This document shows positions 35,301 through 46,888 of a stretch of 64,000 bases of DNA, piece by piece. The notes below the pieces were generated by a model. That model ran no database searches. It was given only the letters and a program-made list of their open reading frames with translations, and was not told the DNA's origin. The stretch lies in contig JBAIAC010000018.1 in the NCBI GenBank assembly GCA_037349315.1, forward strand, positions 4,836,001 through 4,900,000, read 5' to 3'. The translations under genes were made by a program, and so were the position numbers. Source of the stretch: Chelydra serpentina (Eukaryota; Chordata; Testudines; Chelydridae). The first letter of the stretch is position 1; every line of letters begins with the position of its first letter.

Positions 35301-38300
35301 GCTACTCTAACTTGCATCAGCTGCCTGGCGTGGTGCAAAGCCAGCATAGTATCAGGGGAGTGTAAAGGTTAGTTTGAGGCACTTTTATCTTCCCCCTTCC
35401 CTCCGCCCATCCTAGCATGCATTGCACAGTTTGCTCCTCAGCTGTACCTGAAGATCTGGTCCAAAGTATGTATACGCCTTAATCTGCAGGTGCTAAGTAA
35501 AGAGGACAAGGAGGGAATTGTATGCTAATAATATTTTGTTGTTGCTAGGTTGGTAGCAGCTTGCTAAAGTGGCCTGCCATCAATTGATATTTATAGTAAT
35601 GTATAAAACATAGTAGTGACATCCCTTTTAAATTCAAAAGCTTTAGCTAATATTACTGTCTGCATTCAAAGCAGAGCTCAGTGCCTAAAAGCTGGTCAAT
35701 AAACATTTTAGTACTGCTCTATTCCAGTGATCTGAATTCAATAATGTTACCTTTCCAGAAGCTGCAAAATGGAAAGTGAAAGAATGATTTATGAAGCTTG
35801 GCTATGCATGGCCAGATAAGAAAGCTTTAACTGATGCTTGCAGGATTCTCTTTAATGAAGTACAAGTTGCCAAGATAAGTTTAGGTAAATGAAGCCTCTG
35901 TCACAATATGTTACAGCAAAAGAAATGATAGACAGAACAGAGCAGATGGAGGTTATTACAGAACAGTGGATCAAGCAAAAGTAGTCAAAGTAACTGCACA
36001 AAGATGGAGCAGATGCATTAACGTTATTATTATAAACAATTTGATAATACCAACACACTTATGAAATCCGTTTAAATTAAGCATAGCAGTCTTCTTTGTT
36101 TAAGTTGTCACTTAGCCCTCATTGAGATAATATTTCTAACCCATCAGTTCCTTTCAAGTAAACTGCTCCTATTTAATACAACCTCCTTTTTAAATGTGGC
36201 TATTAGTTTCAAACCCCCTCATGTTTTGCCTTTTCAAGTTCTTTTGTTGAGTGGCTTCCTGTTTTGTTGACAGTGTTAAGAAGCTATGGTTCAAATGGAT
36301 GTAATTCCTGTCGTGGAATTGTTTCTAACATCCTAATGTGAAATGCAACCTGGCATTGTGAATTAAAAGAGGTTGGTGGGTGTATCTGTGTTGCTGGTGC
36401 TTAACAATCTGAGTCCATGCTAGAGACTCAGGGTTCTGCTTACATGTTGTCTTCAGGAGAGGCTTGGGGGCTAAGTAAATGCACCAGCTGCAATTGTATT
36501 CTGTCCATTGTAGTATTCTCTGCTGGATAGTGAGATGGTGGATCAGGAGAGAGCCAACTCTATTGTGACACTTGACATTCTGCTTGGACATTGAGTAAAC
36601 TATGGAGGGTTTCACTGAGTCCTTGAAACCTCACAAGAAGGAGCATTTTCTCCACCTCTTGTATTTTGAAAAGTTAGGACATATTGTATAAAGGAATGTA
36701 GTATTAAAAAGGGCACTGCCAAAGCTAACAGACTCAAATTTTCAATTCATAGTACCTCGAAAATGGAGTTTTGTTCTTTGCACTCAATCCAGAAAAATAT
36801 ATTTGTGCTACCTTCTCGGTTGGGCGACCTGCCAAATGAGCACAGAGCCACTGCGTTACTTTGCAAATGTGTATGAGATCAGATCTCAGCACTCATGTTA
36901 CACAATTCCTCCATGCTGCCAGTCTGCTTTGTTCTTGTTTGAAGGCAGGGTATTGAAAACCTGGCATTGAAGAGTTTCACTATCTATAGTACTCAGACAG
37001 CAGGATTATTCTATGCAGTATTTTAATACCCTGCCTTCTCATAAGAAAAGAAAAGATATAGAATGGAGCATGTAACATACCTGTACCTGGAAACTGAGAC
37101 ACTGCTGGAAAGAATAACTTCAGCTTGACCAAGGCTGTCAGTATCTCTGGCACACTACACTCCAAAAACTGTTTGCTCTTCTTATTCTGTTTATGCCAGA
37201 CCACCTACTCTCCCCACACCCCATGTATTTCAATAAGCATTTTCTTTCTCCTAGGTCTCTTCACTATGGCCTCCCCTATTGAAGGCTTCAGCCTTCAAGG
37301 GAATTAAAGCCACTCTTCACCATCTTTTTCTCCTTTCTCAGGAGAGACGGAAGGGTGGAAAAGGACAGAGGTTGTTAAGGGAGTGTAGAAGTAGCAAAGA
37401 TGGCAGAGATAAAGCTGTTGTCTCAGAAGGTCCATTTTCCCTGTGGCTAACAAGACATCAGTGGTGATATGCATTTTCATTGGATAATTCAGCTGTGCTC
37501 TTGTCATGTTGTGTAGGTGTCATTGTTTCACTAAAACATGGAATTCCTAGTTGGGACAGGAATGCATTTTGCTATAGAGTCAGTTAGGTTAGTCCTTGTT
37601 TTCTCTGTCTTCTTCATACTATCTTTAAACTAATCAGTTGATAGTTTTATGGAGAATATTGTACAGCGAAGTATCAACTGAGTGACCCAAAGTCATTTAT
37701 TTCGGATTTATTTTGTTTTCTTTTTCCAGGATAGAAGCTTTAATCAAGTATTTTGTAAAACTCTTATATGCTTTCTGCTCTTCCTTTTCTTTTTTTTTTT
37801 AAATTTGAGACAAAAATCTTTTACCCTACAAAGAGCTAAGATGTCTGTCTTGGTTCTGATTCGTTATGCTTCTTATAACAACATAGCCTGTGTGTAAATG
37901 GAGAGAGATTCCACTCAGAAGGCACAATCAGCTTAACAGTTTTTGTGGCTTTGTAATAATAGTTTCTACAGCACTACTTTTGTTATTCTTGCAAGTCATC
38001 TTTTCCTACTGCTGTTTATAAAGACAGCAAAAAGCTCTAGAGACAGGGAGAGAGACCAGTAATTTTATGTAATTTAGAATTAGCCAGTTGTATTTTCAAT
38101 AGACAGTGTTTGTCAGTTTTGTTACAGCTAGGAGGACATAATAAAGCCTAAGATTTATTTTGTGTTTAAAAAATCTGAACTTTATCTAAGCTCTATAGAA
38201 CCTGGTAGCCTCCAAAGGAAGAAAAATGAGTTTCCGCATCACTTGGCTCACACAATGGAATATCTTCTTCACAGGCTAGTTAGAAATGTTGCTTTTAGTA

Positions 38301-38727
38301 TTTTAATAAGTCAGGACAGGATATCAGCAGTTGCAAAACAGAATGAGATCTATTATTAGCAGACATCAGAAATCAGTGGAGTATCTTCTACTTCAGAGGA
38401 AGGAAGGAAAGAAGTGCCAGCCCCCCAAAGGCATGTTTAGAAGCTTCAGAAATACATTGTGCACCTATCATAAAAATAAATAGATGGCCAGGAGTGCATT
38501 GTGTGGCTGTGGATTTCTGCTGATAGTTTAATGTGCCCGAGTTTGTTTGATTGCATTGGCATATACTGTCACTATACCATAAAAGCTAAGCATTCTCATT
38601 TTTTAGCTGAAAAGAAATGACCGTCTATGTTGTCTCATTTTTTACAGCTGAAATGCTGCGAGAAGCTGCCCCCCTCATTTTGCTGGGTTCGGAATGACTT
38701 GTAGGCCCTCTGTTATGCCCACAAGAT
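32346..38727. other. Long intergenic stretch, no gene recognised
   Basis: Mostly unique AT-rich sequence. 34180-34500 is A-rich and repeat-free with ordered words such as AAATTAGGCTTAATTGTATT and could be another conserved non-coding stretch. 35230-35320 and 33960-34040 contain weak remnants of the palindromic families. The 122-codon frame at 33303-33671 has no domain. TATATATATACACACA at 33224-33239 is a short microsatellite. Confidence 0.45.
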
Positions 38728-38900
38728 TATTAATCCTTTATTTGCATAGCACCTAGGAGTCCCCATCATGGACCAATACCCCAGTGTCCTAGGCATGGTA
38801 CAAACACAGAATAAAAAGACAGTTTCTGCTCCAGAAAGCTTATGATCGAAGATAAGAGAACAGGTGGATACTGACAGACAGAGGGGAACATAAGGCACAT
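38728..38900 (-). repeat. Old SINE 3' tail, minus
   Basis: TTATTTGCATAGCACCTAGG, CCCCATCATGGACCAATACC, GTACAAACACAGAATAAAAAGACAGT in parts, then CAGAAAGCTTATGATCGAAG. These mark, in reverse order, the amniote SINE tail seen in plus sense at 44290-44390. Confidence 0.6.
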
Positions 38901-39785
38901 CTGGGCATCGTCATGGAGGCCCAATGCTTCCAAGAGCTCTCTAGAGTGATGTGGTTGTACCACCCTTTGCAAATGAACAGCATTTGCTCCCCCTGTGCCC
39001 AGCCAGCTCTGCTTCCCAGTGTGGGGATGGAAGACAGGGCTGTGCCTTGTCCTTGCTCCCCATCTCTTTAGAGAGACTGGCACGATGCAGCCTTGCATGC
39101 AGGAAAGCACAAGGACTTCACTATGCCCAGCCCCTACATGACTCCTGACTCCAGGAGACTACCTACACACCTGTGACTTCATAGCATGATTTGTCAAGTA
39201 AAAACTCAAATACTAATCCATTTCAGGTTTGACTCAGTTTTGACCTTCAAAATTAAGAGCTGAATCATACATATTTTTTCTTGTATTTTGGTTTGAATGA
39301 TTCATTCAAGATGTTAACTCAATTAAATAGAGAATTTAATCATAATTAGTTCTGAGGTAGGGGAATTAATTTTGAATTGCATGGGCGTCTAGAACTTCCA
39401 AAGCATGAACAGTATTTTTTCCCCAAATACAGGTGAAAATAAGGAGAGGACAAATAGAGATTTTAAAAAAAAGAAGAAGCTTTATTTAAGTCTTATCCAC
39501 ATTGTGCAATTCAGAATAATAAACACTCCAAGTCTGAAGATGGTGACTTTAGAGTTTTTAAAAACAAGATTCTTTTTTAATCATTTAGTATTCATTAACT
39601 TTAAGAAAAGATTAACATAGCAAACAAGCAGAGATATTGAATGAATATATTCAAATATCCCATTAGTTGATGTAATAATTGTAGAACTCAAAACTAATTC
39701 CAAAATAATTAGAGCAAAACAAACAAAACAGACGACAAGCCGAAACGTCTCCAAATAGCACACAGGATTAGACAAAACACTAGTC
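38901..39785. other. Intergenic sequence, no gene recognised
   Basis: No recognisable feature. The frames at 38766-39148 overlap on opposite strands. Confidence 0.4.
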
Positions 39786-39790
39786 ACGGT

Positions 39791-40856
39791 TGTGACGGTG
39801 TTCCCCATAAAACTTTATGGGGAGATGCTTATAAATGTATATATGTAACTAGAATATGTTTTATGCTACATGTGCCATGTAACATATCTCTGTGAAAGTT
39901 ATGACCTACTGAATTTATTCCTCCTGTTTGTATGCATGTATCATTGTTGTAGTTGAAGTTATGAATATTGGTTGTATTTCTTGAGAAAGGAATGTGCAGG
40001 TTAAGTGCCCAATCAAGAAGCACTTAACAGACAATAGAACTTGCAGTCACCAATCCACATTTGAACTTTGCCAGGAATGTGGCTGGTCTGGAACTGAGTT
40101 GTGCAGGTGACTGGTCCATGTGACCCCAACTCCATTTGGTAACTGGATGCTACACAGGGAGAGGGAGGGGTGTCCACCCAGAGGAGAAAATCTATTTAAA
40201 CCCCGAGGAAACCCCTCCATTTTGTCTTGAGCTGGCTAAAGGAAGAAGCTCTCCACCCCCCAAGGAGACCTGAAAGAGACTGAACAGAGGACAAAGACAT
40301 TAGGGGGGTGAGTGATTGCTGGACCCAGTGAGGGGTTTATCTGTACACAGGGTGATTAGACATAGAACTGCGTGTTCTCTTTTATTTTATTCGGTAATTC
40401 ACTTTGTTCTGTCTGTCACTAATTGAACTCACTTAAATCCTATTTTCTGTACTTATTAAAATCACTTTTTACTTAAGTTTCCTTGAGTACGAGTTAGTGC
40501 CTTGGGAGAGCGATCAGTGGTGCATATCTTTCTATCTTTGAAATAGAAAGCGAACTATTTATGAGTTTACCCTGTATAAGCTTTATACAGGGTAAAACGG
40601 ATGTATTAAGGGTTTGAACCTCCTTGGAGTTGAGCAGCTGGGTGTCAAAGGCAAGAGCACTTCCAGGGGCCTTACAGTGGTGAGTGGACTTGGTTCTGAC
40701 CTGGGTCTGTGTTTGCAGCAGATCAGTGGAATCTGGCTCAAAACAGACAGGATTCGGGAGTCCCAAGCTGGAAAAGGCCTGGAAGCAGGGGCAGAAGTAG
40801 CCTTGGCACACCAGGTGGCAGCACCAAGAAGGTCTCTGTGGCCCCAACCCGTCACA
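39791..40856 (+). mobile_element. Solo LTR, 1,066 bp, exact 5-bp target duplication
   Basis: Begins TGTGACGGTGTTCC and ends CCCAACCCGTCACA. ACGGT lies directly on both sides (39786-39790 and 40857-40861). TG..CA termini, about 1 kb length, no internal coding and an exact short duplication make this a solo LTR left by recombination between two LTRs. Orientation is from a TATA-like TCTATTTAAACC (40190) followed downstream by ATTAAA (40456), a possible poly(A) signal. A hairpin sits at 40565-40597. A 5-bp duplication suits Gypsy or class III/ERV-L-type elements, and I cannot decide between them. Open frames inside are incidental. Confidence 0.8.
40565..40597. repeat. Hairpin inside the solo LTR
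   Basis: TTTACCCTGTATAAG is followed almost at once by CTTTATACAGGGTAAA. The arms of about 15 bp differ by a single extra T. It lies downstream of the presumed poly(A) signal, in the U5 part. Confidence 0.8.
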
Positions 40857-40861
40857 ACGGT

Positions 40862-43762
40862 GAACTGTGTAATAAGGGACACAGCTACTATTGGTTTATG
40901 CAGGTGTATATCTTGGTATCTCATGTTAAGTATGCCTCAGAATATCCAAATAAAACTGAAAATAATCTCAGAACTGCGTAGTGAGGATTCGCTATATTCC
41001 TTGTCAGCATAGGGTTAACCAAATAGAAACAAAATGTTGTCATAGGAGATTTGTTTAATCTTGTATATGTGGTTTTCATATTTAGCTATTTCTAACACAT
41101 CAAATCAGAAATAATTTATATTAGGAGCTGGTTAGGTGTTTTCAGATTATTAGAAATAACGTTTTAGCTTTGAAAGAAACCATAATGCAGCTCGTACTTA
41201 CAGAACAAAATAAGTCAAGAGGTATCAACAGATGAGGCTGATTCAAATTCCATGCTGAGTCAACACCAATTTAATTGTAGAGATGGAGACATCTGAACAA
41301 AATGGCTGGACTGTTGGGCACTCCCCTAAATGAGTTCATGTTCCCTTACTACTGTTGCAGTTCCAGAAGCGATCACATTCTTTTTAAGTCTCGTTGCTAT
41401 CCAATACATCCTAGGATTTTTCTTGAATTAGATTGCCCCATTCTCTACATATACTACAGAACTTTAAAGTTGAAAATCTTGGCCTTAAAGTGAGTAATGA
41501 TTTCTGCGTGCGGGACATCTCAGCACTGAGGCACCCAGTTATCCATTAGTTATTCTGTCTCAGGGAATGCTTTTTTTCCCCATCAAACTCTCAAACACTG
41601 AGCTGATCACTTCTGTAGTTCTGGCAAGTCTTGAAAGACCCACTATTAAATAAATCTTCAAAAGCTGAGACACCCTCTATTTTTCCACTCATACCCCATA
41701 TTTCCCTCCCCCCTCAATTCTTACATTTAAATTATACCTAACTAGTGCTTTTGCAAACCAAGTCAAGTGGGATTTAAGATACTCTGGGCTGTCATACATT
41801 TTGCTGTTCACAACAAAGGGATTAGAATTCTTACTACAGAGGTATATTGTCAGATCAAAGTCTAACGCAGGTTAAATGCTATAGGGTGACAAATTTGAGC
41901 CTTCCATACTAATCAAAAAATTTAAACAGTATGGAAACCGGTTCTATAAAATTCCTTAAACATCCTCTGTATCTATTTTTTTGTTGGTGGTATCTGTGTG
42001 GTGTGTTTTTGTTTGTTTGTTGTTTTTAAAGCTAGCTTGAGAGAATCCTCTGTAGGGGGCAAAAATAATAACACAAAAGTGAAACTTTTCTGTCCCAAGG
42101 AGAGTTTGTGTTTTGCATATTCTGGACATTTTAGGGTATGTACTTGTTTGGTGCTACAACCAATGTGGTGATGTGTTTAATTTATTGTAAATAAACCATT
42201 GCGTAGAGGCAGTGCTAGAAAAGGATATTTGCTGTCATTTGGGCACACTTTCAGAGAGAGGCTCACGGCAGATCATCTTAGATAAGTTGAACATATTTGT
42301 ACTCCTTTCTAAAGAATGAAAATACCATAAATCTGTAACTTTGTCTGTGCAGATAGGAATGTAATGGGTCATTCACACCCAGAGCCAAATTTTCAATGAT
42401 GTTTCACCTCTTCTTCTGGACTTGTGCATGGAATTTTGAACATGCAGTTGTTTGAGTCCACATCTAACTGAACAGAGATACCTAATCACCTAATCTATGG
42501 GTTGAAATTCCGTCTGTAGCACCAATTCCATTTCAAGGGGGTGCAAAGAGCTGTATGTTCAAAATAGCAGATGCAAATTTGAACATCATTTTGAAGATTT
42601 GGCCATGGACATGAACATAAACCACCAACTAAAGACGCAAACTCATAGCAGAGAATTAAGCAAACTGAAACTAGGTTTACAGAAGTTTAGCCCCCTTAAT
42701 GAAACTGGGATTTCTTATTATATAGCAACCAGTTGGACTTTTTCTTGTGAAACAAATTGAAGAACTTCAAAGTTGTGTGGACTCCCTTCAAGTTAAATGG
42801 AAGAACATCTCCAAGCCCTATGGAGAAAAAAAAAGAAATGGAGAGACAGGAAACTTAAACCGAAATTGGAATAACTTTAGCTCTTTTTTTTTATTTTTAA
42901 AGAGTAAAGAACTTGTGAAAGCCCCACGTCAGTAGAATGAAGTGGAGAATGTCTTCTCTTGTATGTTTATTTCATACGATAGTAGGTATTAGGATATAGG
43001 ACAAGTTTGTTTTATTAATTCCCTAGTCCTTTTGATATTTGGTCTACTGACTTTTTAAAATTAAATTCAAATTTGAGAACAGCGGTATCATAACAGAAAA
43101 TCTATCAGTCCAAGACTAATGCACAAGTTAAATGCTTCTTTTAAAAATCTAAGTTGCCATCTAATTATGTGATGATAAATAGCAGACTTCACACTTGTCA
43201 GTGCTTCGAAATCAAACTCCTATCAATTGACTCAACTAGTTCTGTTAACTTGTGGAGGTCTAAACTTCATGAGCTAAATTCACCACTGGCATAAATGGAT
43301 GTTATTCCATTGAGGATTAAGCCAGCAGCGATTTTTTTTTTTTTTGGTCCCTTGTATCATTTCAAAAATCAAACTCCTTTCTGCTGGACAAGATAGCTAA
43401 TCTTTGCACCTCCAAGAAACCTGTAATCCACTTTGTGAAGAATCAAACTCTACTCCTAAGAGAAGACATGTCTACTTTATTTTGACTTAAATATGTACAG
43501 AATTTATTATGTGGGCCCAGCAGTAAGTTAAGTTCCAAGAGAGACTTGTTTAGATGGATCTAGCTAATGTGATTTCACACCTCCAACTCTAGAAAGACTC
43601 CTTAGCATATGCGCAATGTGCCCCAGGTGGCACGTAACCAGGATTCATCACCAAATTTGGTCTGTTGGTTGGATCATTAGCTTCCCTGGCCCAGGCCAGG
43701 TACTGGTGGGGAGCGTGACACAAACGCTGATCCATGCCCCTCCCTGCCCCCCTTTGAAAGAC
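40862..43762. other. Intergenic sequence, no gene recognised
   Basis: AT-rich, with a GTTTGTTTGTTG tract near 42009-42025. The plus frame at 42747-42935 begins KQIEELQSCVDSLQVKWKNI, which looks coiled-coil-like, but it is short, lies in AT-rich DNA and has no splice context, so I do not call it. Confidence 0.45.
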
Positions 43763-43765
43763 TAA

Positions 43766-44030
43766 GGCCATGGCTACACTACAGAACTTATGCTGGTATA
43801 GCTCCCTAGTGCAGATGCAGCATATACTGACAGAAGGATTTTTTCTGCCCAGATAGGAACACCACCACCCTGAACGATGTTAGCTATGTTCACAGAAGCC
43901 CACTTCTATTGGCATAGCTGCATCCACACTTGAATTTTGCTGGCATAGCTATGCTGTTAGGAGGGTGCAGCTTTTAGCAGCCCTGACCAGCATAGCTATG
44001 CTGGTATAAGTTTTAAGTACCGACTATGCC
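43766..44030. mobile_element. Harbinger-type MITE, 265 bp, TAA target duplication
   Basis: TAA flanks both sides (43763-43765 and 44031-44033). The left end reads GGCCATGGCTACACTAC, close to the GGCCACGTCTACACTAC of the element at 58196. The right end (GTACCGACTATGCC) is more diverged. The interior holds opposed words CTGGTATAGCTCCC and GCATAGCTATGCTGG that can pair. Non-coding and non-autonomous. The right terminus is the weak point. Confidence 0.65.
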
Positions 44031-44044
44031 TAAGGGTTGTCTTA

Positions 44045-44400
44045 TATTTAAGACACTCTTCTGGGCCTTGGGAGATCTGGGTTCCATTCCTGACTCTGCC
44101 ACAGACTTCCCTTGTGATGTTGAGTAGGCCAATTACAGACCGATTTTCAAAGACCGATCCTTGTTGGGTTTTCAAAAATGCTTAAGCAGGTTAGGTACCT
44201 AACTCCTATGCTCCACAGTTCCTCCTCTGTAAAATTAGGAGAATAGCCCTTCTTCTCTTGCATTCTTAGTTTTTCATTTATTAGATTGTAAGGTCTTTGT
44301 GCTGGGGAATGTCTAACTATGAATATGAAGCCACCTGGCACAATGGGGCTCGGTGTTGGCCGGGGCTTCTAAGAGTTATCATACCACAGATCGTAATACT
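44045..44400 (+). repeat. MIR-like SINE with old amniote tail
   Basis: Begins AAGACACTCTTCTGGGCC, GGAGATCTGGGTTCCATTCC (box B-like), CTGACTCTGCCACAGACTTC. The middle is interrupted by a diverged palindromic piece (44140-44205, with TTAGGTACCTAACTCC). It ends TTAGATTGTAAGGTCTTTGT and CCTGGCACAATGGGGCTC. The Harbinger MITE abuts its 5' side. Confidence 0.6.
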
Positions 44401-44469
44401 GCAATAAAGTCTTTGTCCACACGAAGATCATATGAGCTCCAAGTACTACAGATAGACTCTAGTCAGGAA

Positions 44470-44905
44470 CAGGGCCGGCTCTAGGCACCAGCCTACCAAG
44501 CATGTGCTTGGGGCGGCACCTTATGGGGGGCGGTGCTCAGGGTTGTGCTTTTTTTTTTTTTTTTTTTTAATCAAACGTTGCGGCCGGCTGGGTGAGCGGG
44601 GGCCCGGGCCGGGCTGGCCGCCCTCCCCGCGGAGCTCCGGGAGAGCGGCGAGCAGGGCCCAGGCCGGGCTGGCCGTCCTCCCTGTGGAGCTCCGGGAGAG
44701 CGGTGCCCGGCGCCCGGGCCGGTCTGGCCGCCCTCCCCGCAGAGATCCGGCAGGGAGAGGCGCTGGCGGGGGGGAGGGAATTGTTGCAGTGCAACACTGG
44801 GGGGAGGGGGGTTTCGTAGGGGGGCGGTTTGTTTTGGTGGGGTGGCGCTTGGGGTGTTTTGTTTTCTTTTTGCTTGGGGCGGCCAAATAGTTAGAGCCGG
44901 CCCTG
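44470..44905. mobile_element. hAT-type non-autonomous element (inner), same family
   Basis: CAGGGCCGGCTCTAGGCACC at the left and TTAGAGCCGGCCCTG at the right are inverted termini. The 8-bp flanks are GTCAGGAA (44462-44469) and GTCAGGAC (44906-44913), 7 of 8 identical. It inserted six bases inside the terminus of the outer relative. The body carries a T-run (44550-44568), a 55-bp tandem repeat and a long G-rich stretch. Frames here (for example 44504-44890, 44521-44979) are not genes. Confidence 0.85.
44609..44760. repeat. Tandem repeat, period 55 bp, about 2.8 copies
   Basis: Units start CCGGGCTGGCCG at 44609, CCGGGCTGGCCG at 44664 and CCGGTCTGGCCG at 44719. Each contains GGAGCTCCGGGAGAGCGG or a close variant. 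Confidence 0.85.
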
Positions 44906-45377
44906 GTCAGGACTGGCTCCAGGCACCAGCGAAGGAAGCAGGTGCCTGGGGCGGCCAATAGAAAGGGGCGGCACTCCATCAGTTATTGGGGCGGCACGTC
45001 CGGGTCTTCAGCGGCAGTTCGGCAGCGGGTCAATCTTCACGCTGCTTCTTTTTTTTTGGCGGCAATTCGGCGGCGGGTCTTTCAGTCCCTCTCTTCCTCG
45101 TTGTTGGCATTTCGGCGGCAACTCAATCACTCCACTTCAGTCTTCTGGGGCAATTCAGTGGCGGGTCCTCCTGTCCTCTTCTTTCTTCGGTGGCATGACT
45201 TGGGTTTTTCTTTTCTTTTCTTTTTTTTTTCTTAGCCGCTTGGGGTGGCAAAAAAGCTGGAGCCGGCCCTGGCTCTAGTTGACAGTGGCTTCCCAGAATT
45301 ATGTTTGAGCAAACACCCATAATTCTGTCATACCAGCCGGCCTGGACAATACCATGGGAAGTGAGACTAGTGGAGAG

Positions 45378-45378
45378 C

Positions 45379-45410
<32 letters not shown>

Positions 45411-45447
45411 TATTTATGTATTTATTGATTTATTTATTTATTTTTGC
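45378..45447. repeat. (CTTT)n then (TTTA)n microsatellite
   Basis: About eight CTTT units followed by TTTA/TTGA units. Confidence 0.9.
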
Positions 45448-46184
45448 CCACGCAAATTGAGATTTGACGTTTTCTCTGTCTGTACTGTAAGGAACAGCTC
45501 CAACAGCACCTATATCACCTGCTTTTTTTGGTTTTTACTAGTCAGAATACTGTTCTTCCTGTTTAAACTGTCATGCACAAGGATGGGCTAGTACCACATA
45601 ATCACTGCAGGCTAAGCAAAAATTTAACAATTTTCCTGGGATTAAAATGCACATGTTCTGCTTGCTTTTGATATCTGCACACAAATAGCTTGATGAAGGA
45701 AGTGTGTATAAAGGTGTTATGCTAACAATGATTAGAAATCAGAGTTTTTTTCCCTCAAGTATCTTCTTATTCAAGTGGGCTGTAATTGTATTGATCTCTA
45801 GCACAAATGTACAACATACATGTTCTGCTGTATTCCTTCCAAGATCAATACAAATGATTTTCAGAAAAGGGCTCCAAATCAGATGGGACCTCCCCATGTA
45901 CTGTAACTTCATTATATTTTCTAGTCACTGTTAATACGCCAGCCTTTGGAAAGAGTTAACAAATAAACTTTCCCATGTCCATAAGAAGTTTCCTAGCCCA
46001 CCTCTAGATAGAGTAGGTCACTTTCTTCCCCTTTTTTGCTTATTAAGAATGTGCTTCTCTGGGCACAAACTTAGAGGACAGGTTGAGCCTTGTTGAAAAT
46101 TTGTTTTGGGAGGTGAACTTACTAACTACACTTCATGACTGTGCAGGACACTTTCTGCTGTGTGATTGCTGATTTTCTGTATTC
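45448..46184. other. Intergenic sequence, no gene recognised
   Basis: Nothing recognisable. Confidence 0.4.
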
Positions 46185-46189
46185 AGGGG

Positions 46190-46883
46190 TGTAGCGGGGT
46201 GGCACACCGCTCCTGCCCTGAGGGGCTGAAAACAGCCCAGGAGAGGGCTCTTTCTGGAGCAAGCAGCCCCAGGCTGAGTGGGAAGGCAGGCTCAGCTGGG
46301 GCCATGCCCCAATTAAGGCTCAGCTGGCCCTTATAAGTGACCAGTGAGCCAAGAGCAGGGACACTCTCCCTTTGCCTGTAAAGGGAGAAGGGCTTGGCTG
46401 CAGGGACTGGAGCAGGTACCTAGGGTGGAGCAGGGCTGGGGAAGGCCAGAGGAGCTGGGGAGCTCCGGCCTGAGAAAACCCCAGGCTGTGGCCTAGGGTT
46501 AGGCCCATCTAGGTACTGGGGTTGCGGGGGCAACCCATGGGTAGGCCGAGGCAGCAGGTCCAAACCCCCTTTGCCTGAGATGAGTGGCTTATACTGCAGT
46601 CTGCCCCAGGGCATGGGGGCTAGCTGGTGACTGGCAGTAGCTTACGACTGAGGCGAGGTGGGGATAGTGGGTTGGGGGTCCCCTGGGGAAGGGAGACCCA
46701 GATCTGGGGGTATTGCTAGGGGGCAACACCCCAGTTAAAGGGGCACCGGGTCCTGGGAGGGACTCGTGGGCCCGAGTGGTCAGGCGGATCACTGGCCTGC
46801 AGAGGGCGCTCCAGAGGCTGGTGAGCTAATTCCCGACTGAAACCAGCAGGAGGCGCCGCAGGGGTGAGTCCAACCCTGTCACA
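46190..46883. mobile_element. Solo LTR, 694 bp, exact 5-bp target duplication
   Basis: Starts TGTAGCGGGGTGGCAC and ends GAGTCCAACCCTGTCACA. AGGGG flanks both sides (46185-46189 and 46884-46888). A TATA-like CCCTTATAAGTGACC is at 46328 on the plus strand. The interior is strongly G-rich on this strand, with GGGCTGGGGAAGG-type words. Termini (TGT..GTCACA) and duplication length match the LTR at 39791-40856 although the bodies differ. Minus-strand frames across it are artefacts. A DNA transposon is the alternative, since the first 12 bp are also near-inverted repeats. Confidence 0.65.
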
Positions 46884-46888
46884 AGGGG

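Larger units (their letters stand above)
44464..45271. mobile_element. hAT-type non-autonomous element (outer), split near its left end
   Basis: The terminus CAGGACTGGCTCCAGG (44908 onward) pairs with the right end GAGCCGGCCCTG at 45271. The first six bases, CAGGAA, lie at 44464-44469, before the inner insertion. The 8-bp flanks are ACTCTAGT (44456-44463) and GCTCTAGT (45272-45279), 7 of 8 identical, which is the hAT duplication length. The interior is GC-rich with repeated GGCGGCAATTCGGCGGCGGG-like words and a pyrimidine-rich tract. No transposase remains, and open frames on both strands are composition artefacts. Confidence 0.8.

Noticed and set aside
42747..42935. Coiled-coil-like short frame (KQIEELQSCVDSLQVKW)
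   Set aside because: Short and in AT-rich DNA where Lys/Glu/Gln frames arise by chance.
44504..44979. Overlapping 128- and 152-codon frames in GC-rich DNA
   Set aside because: They lie inside nested hAT copies, overlap on both strands and reflect the 55-bp tandem repeat and G-runs.
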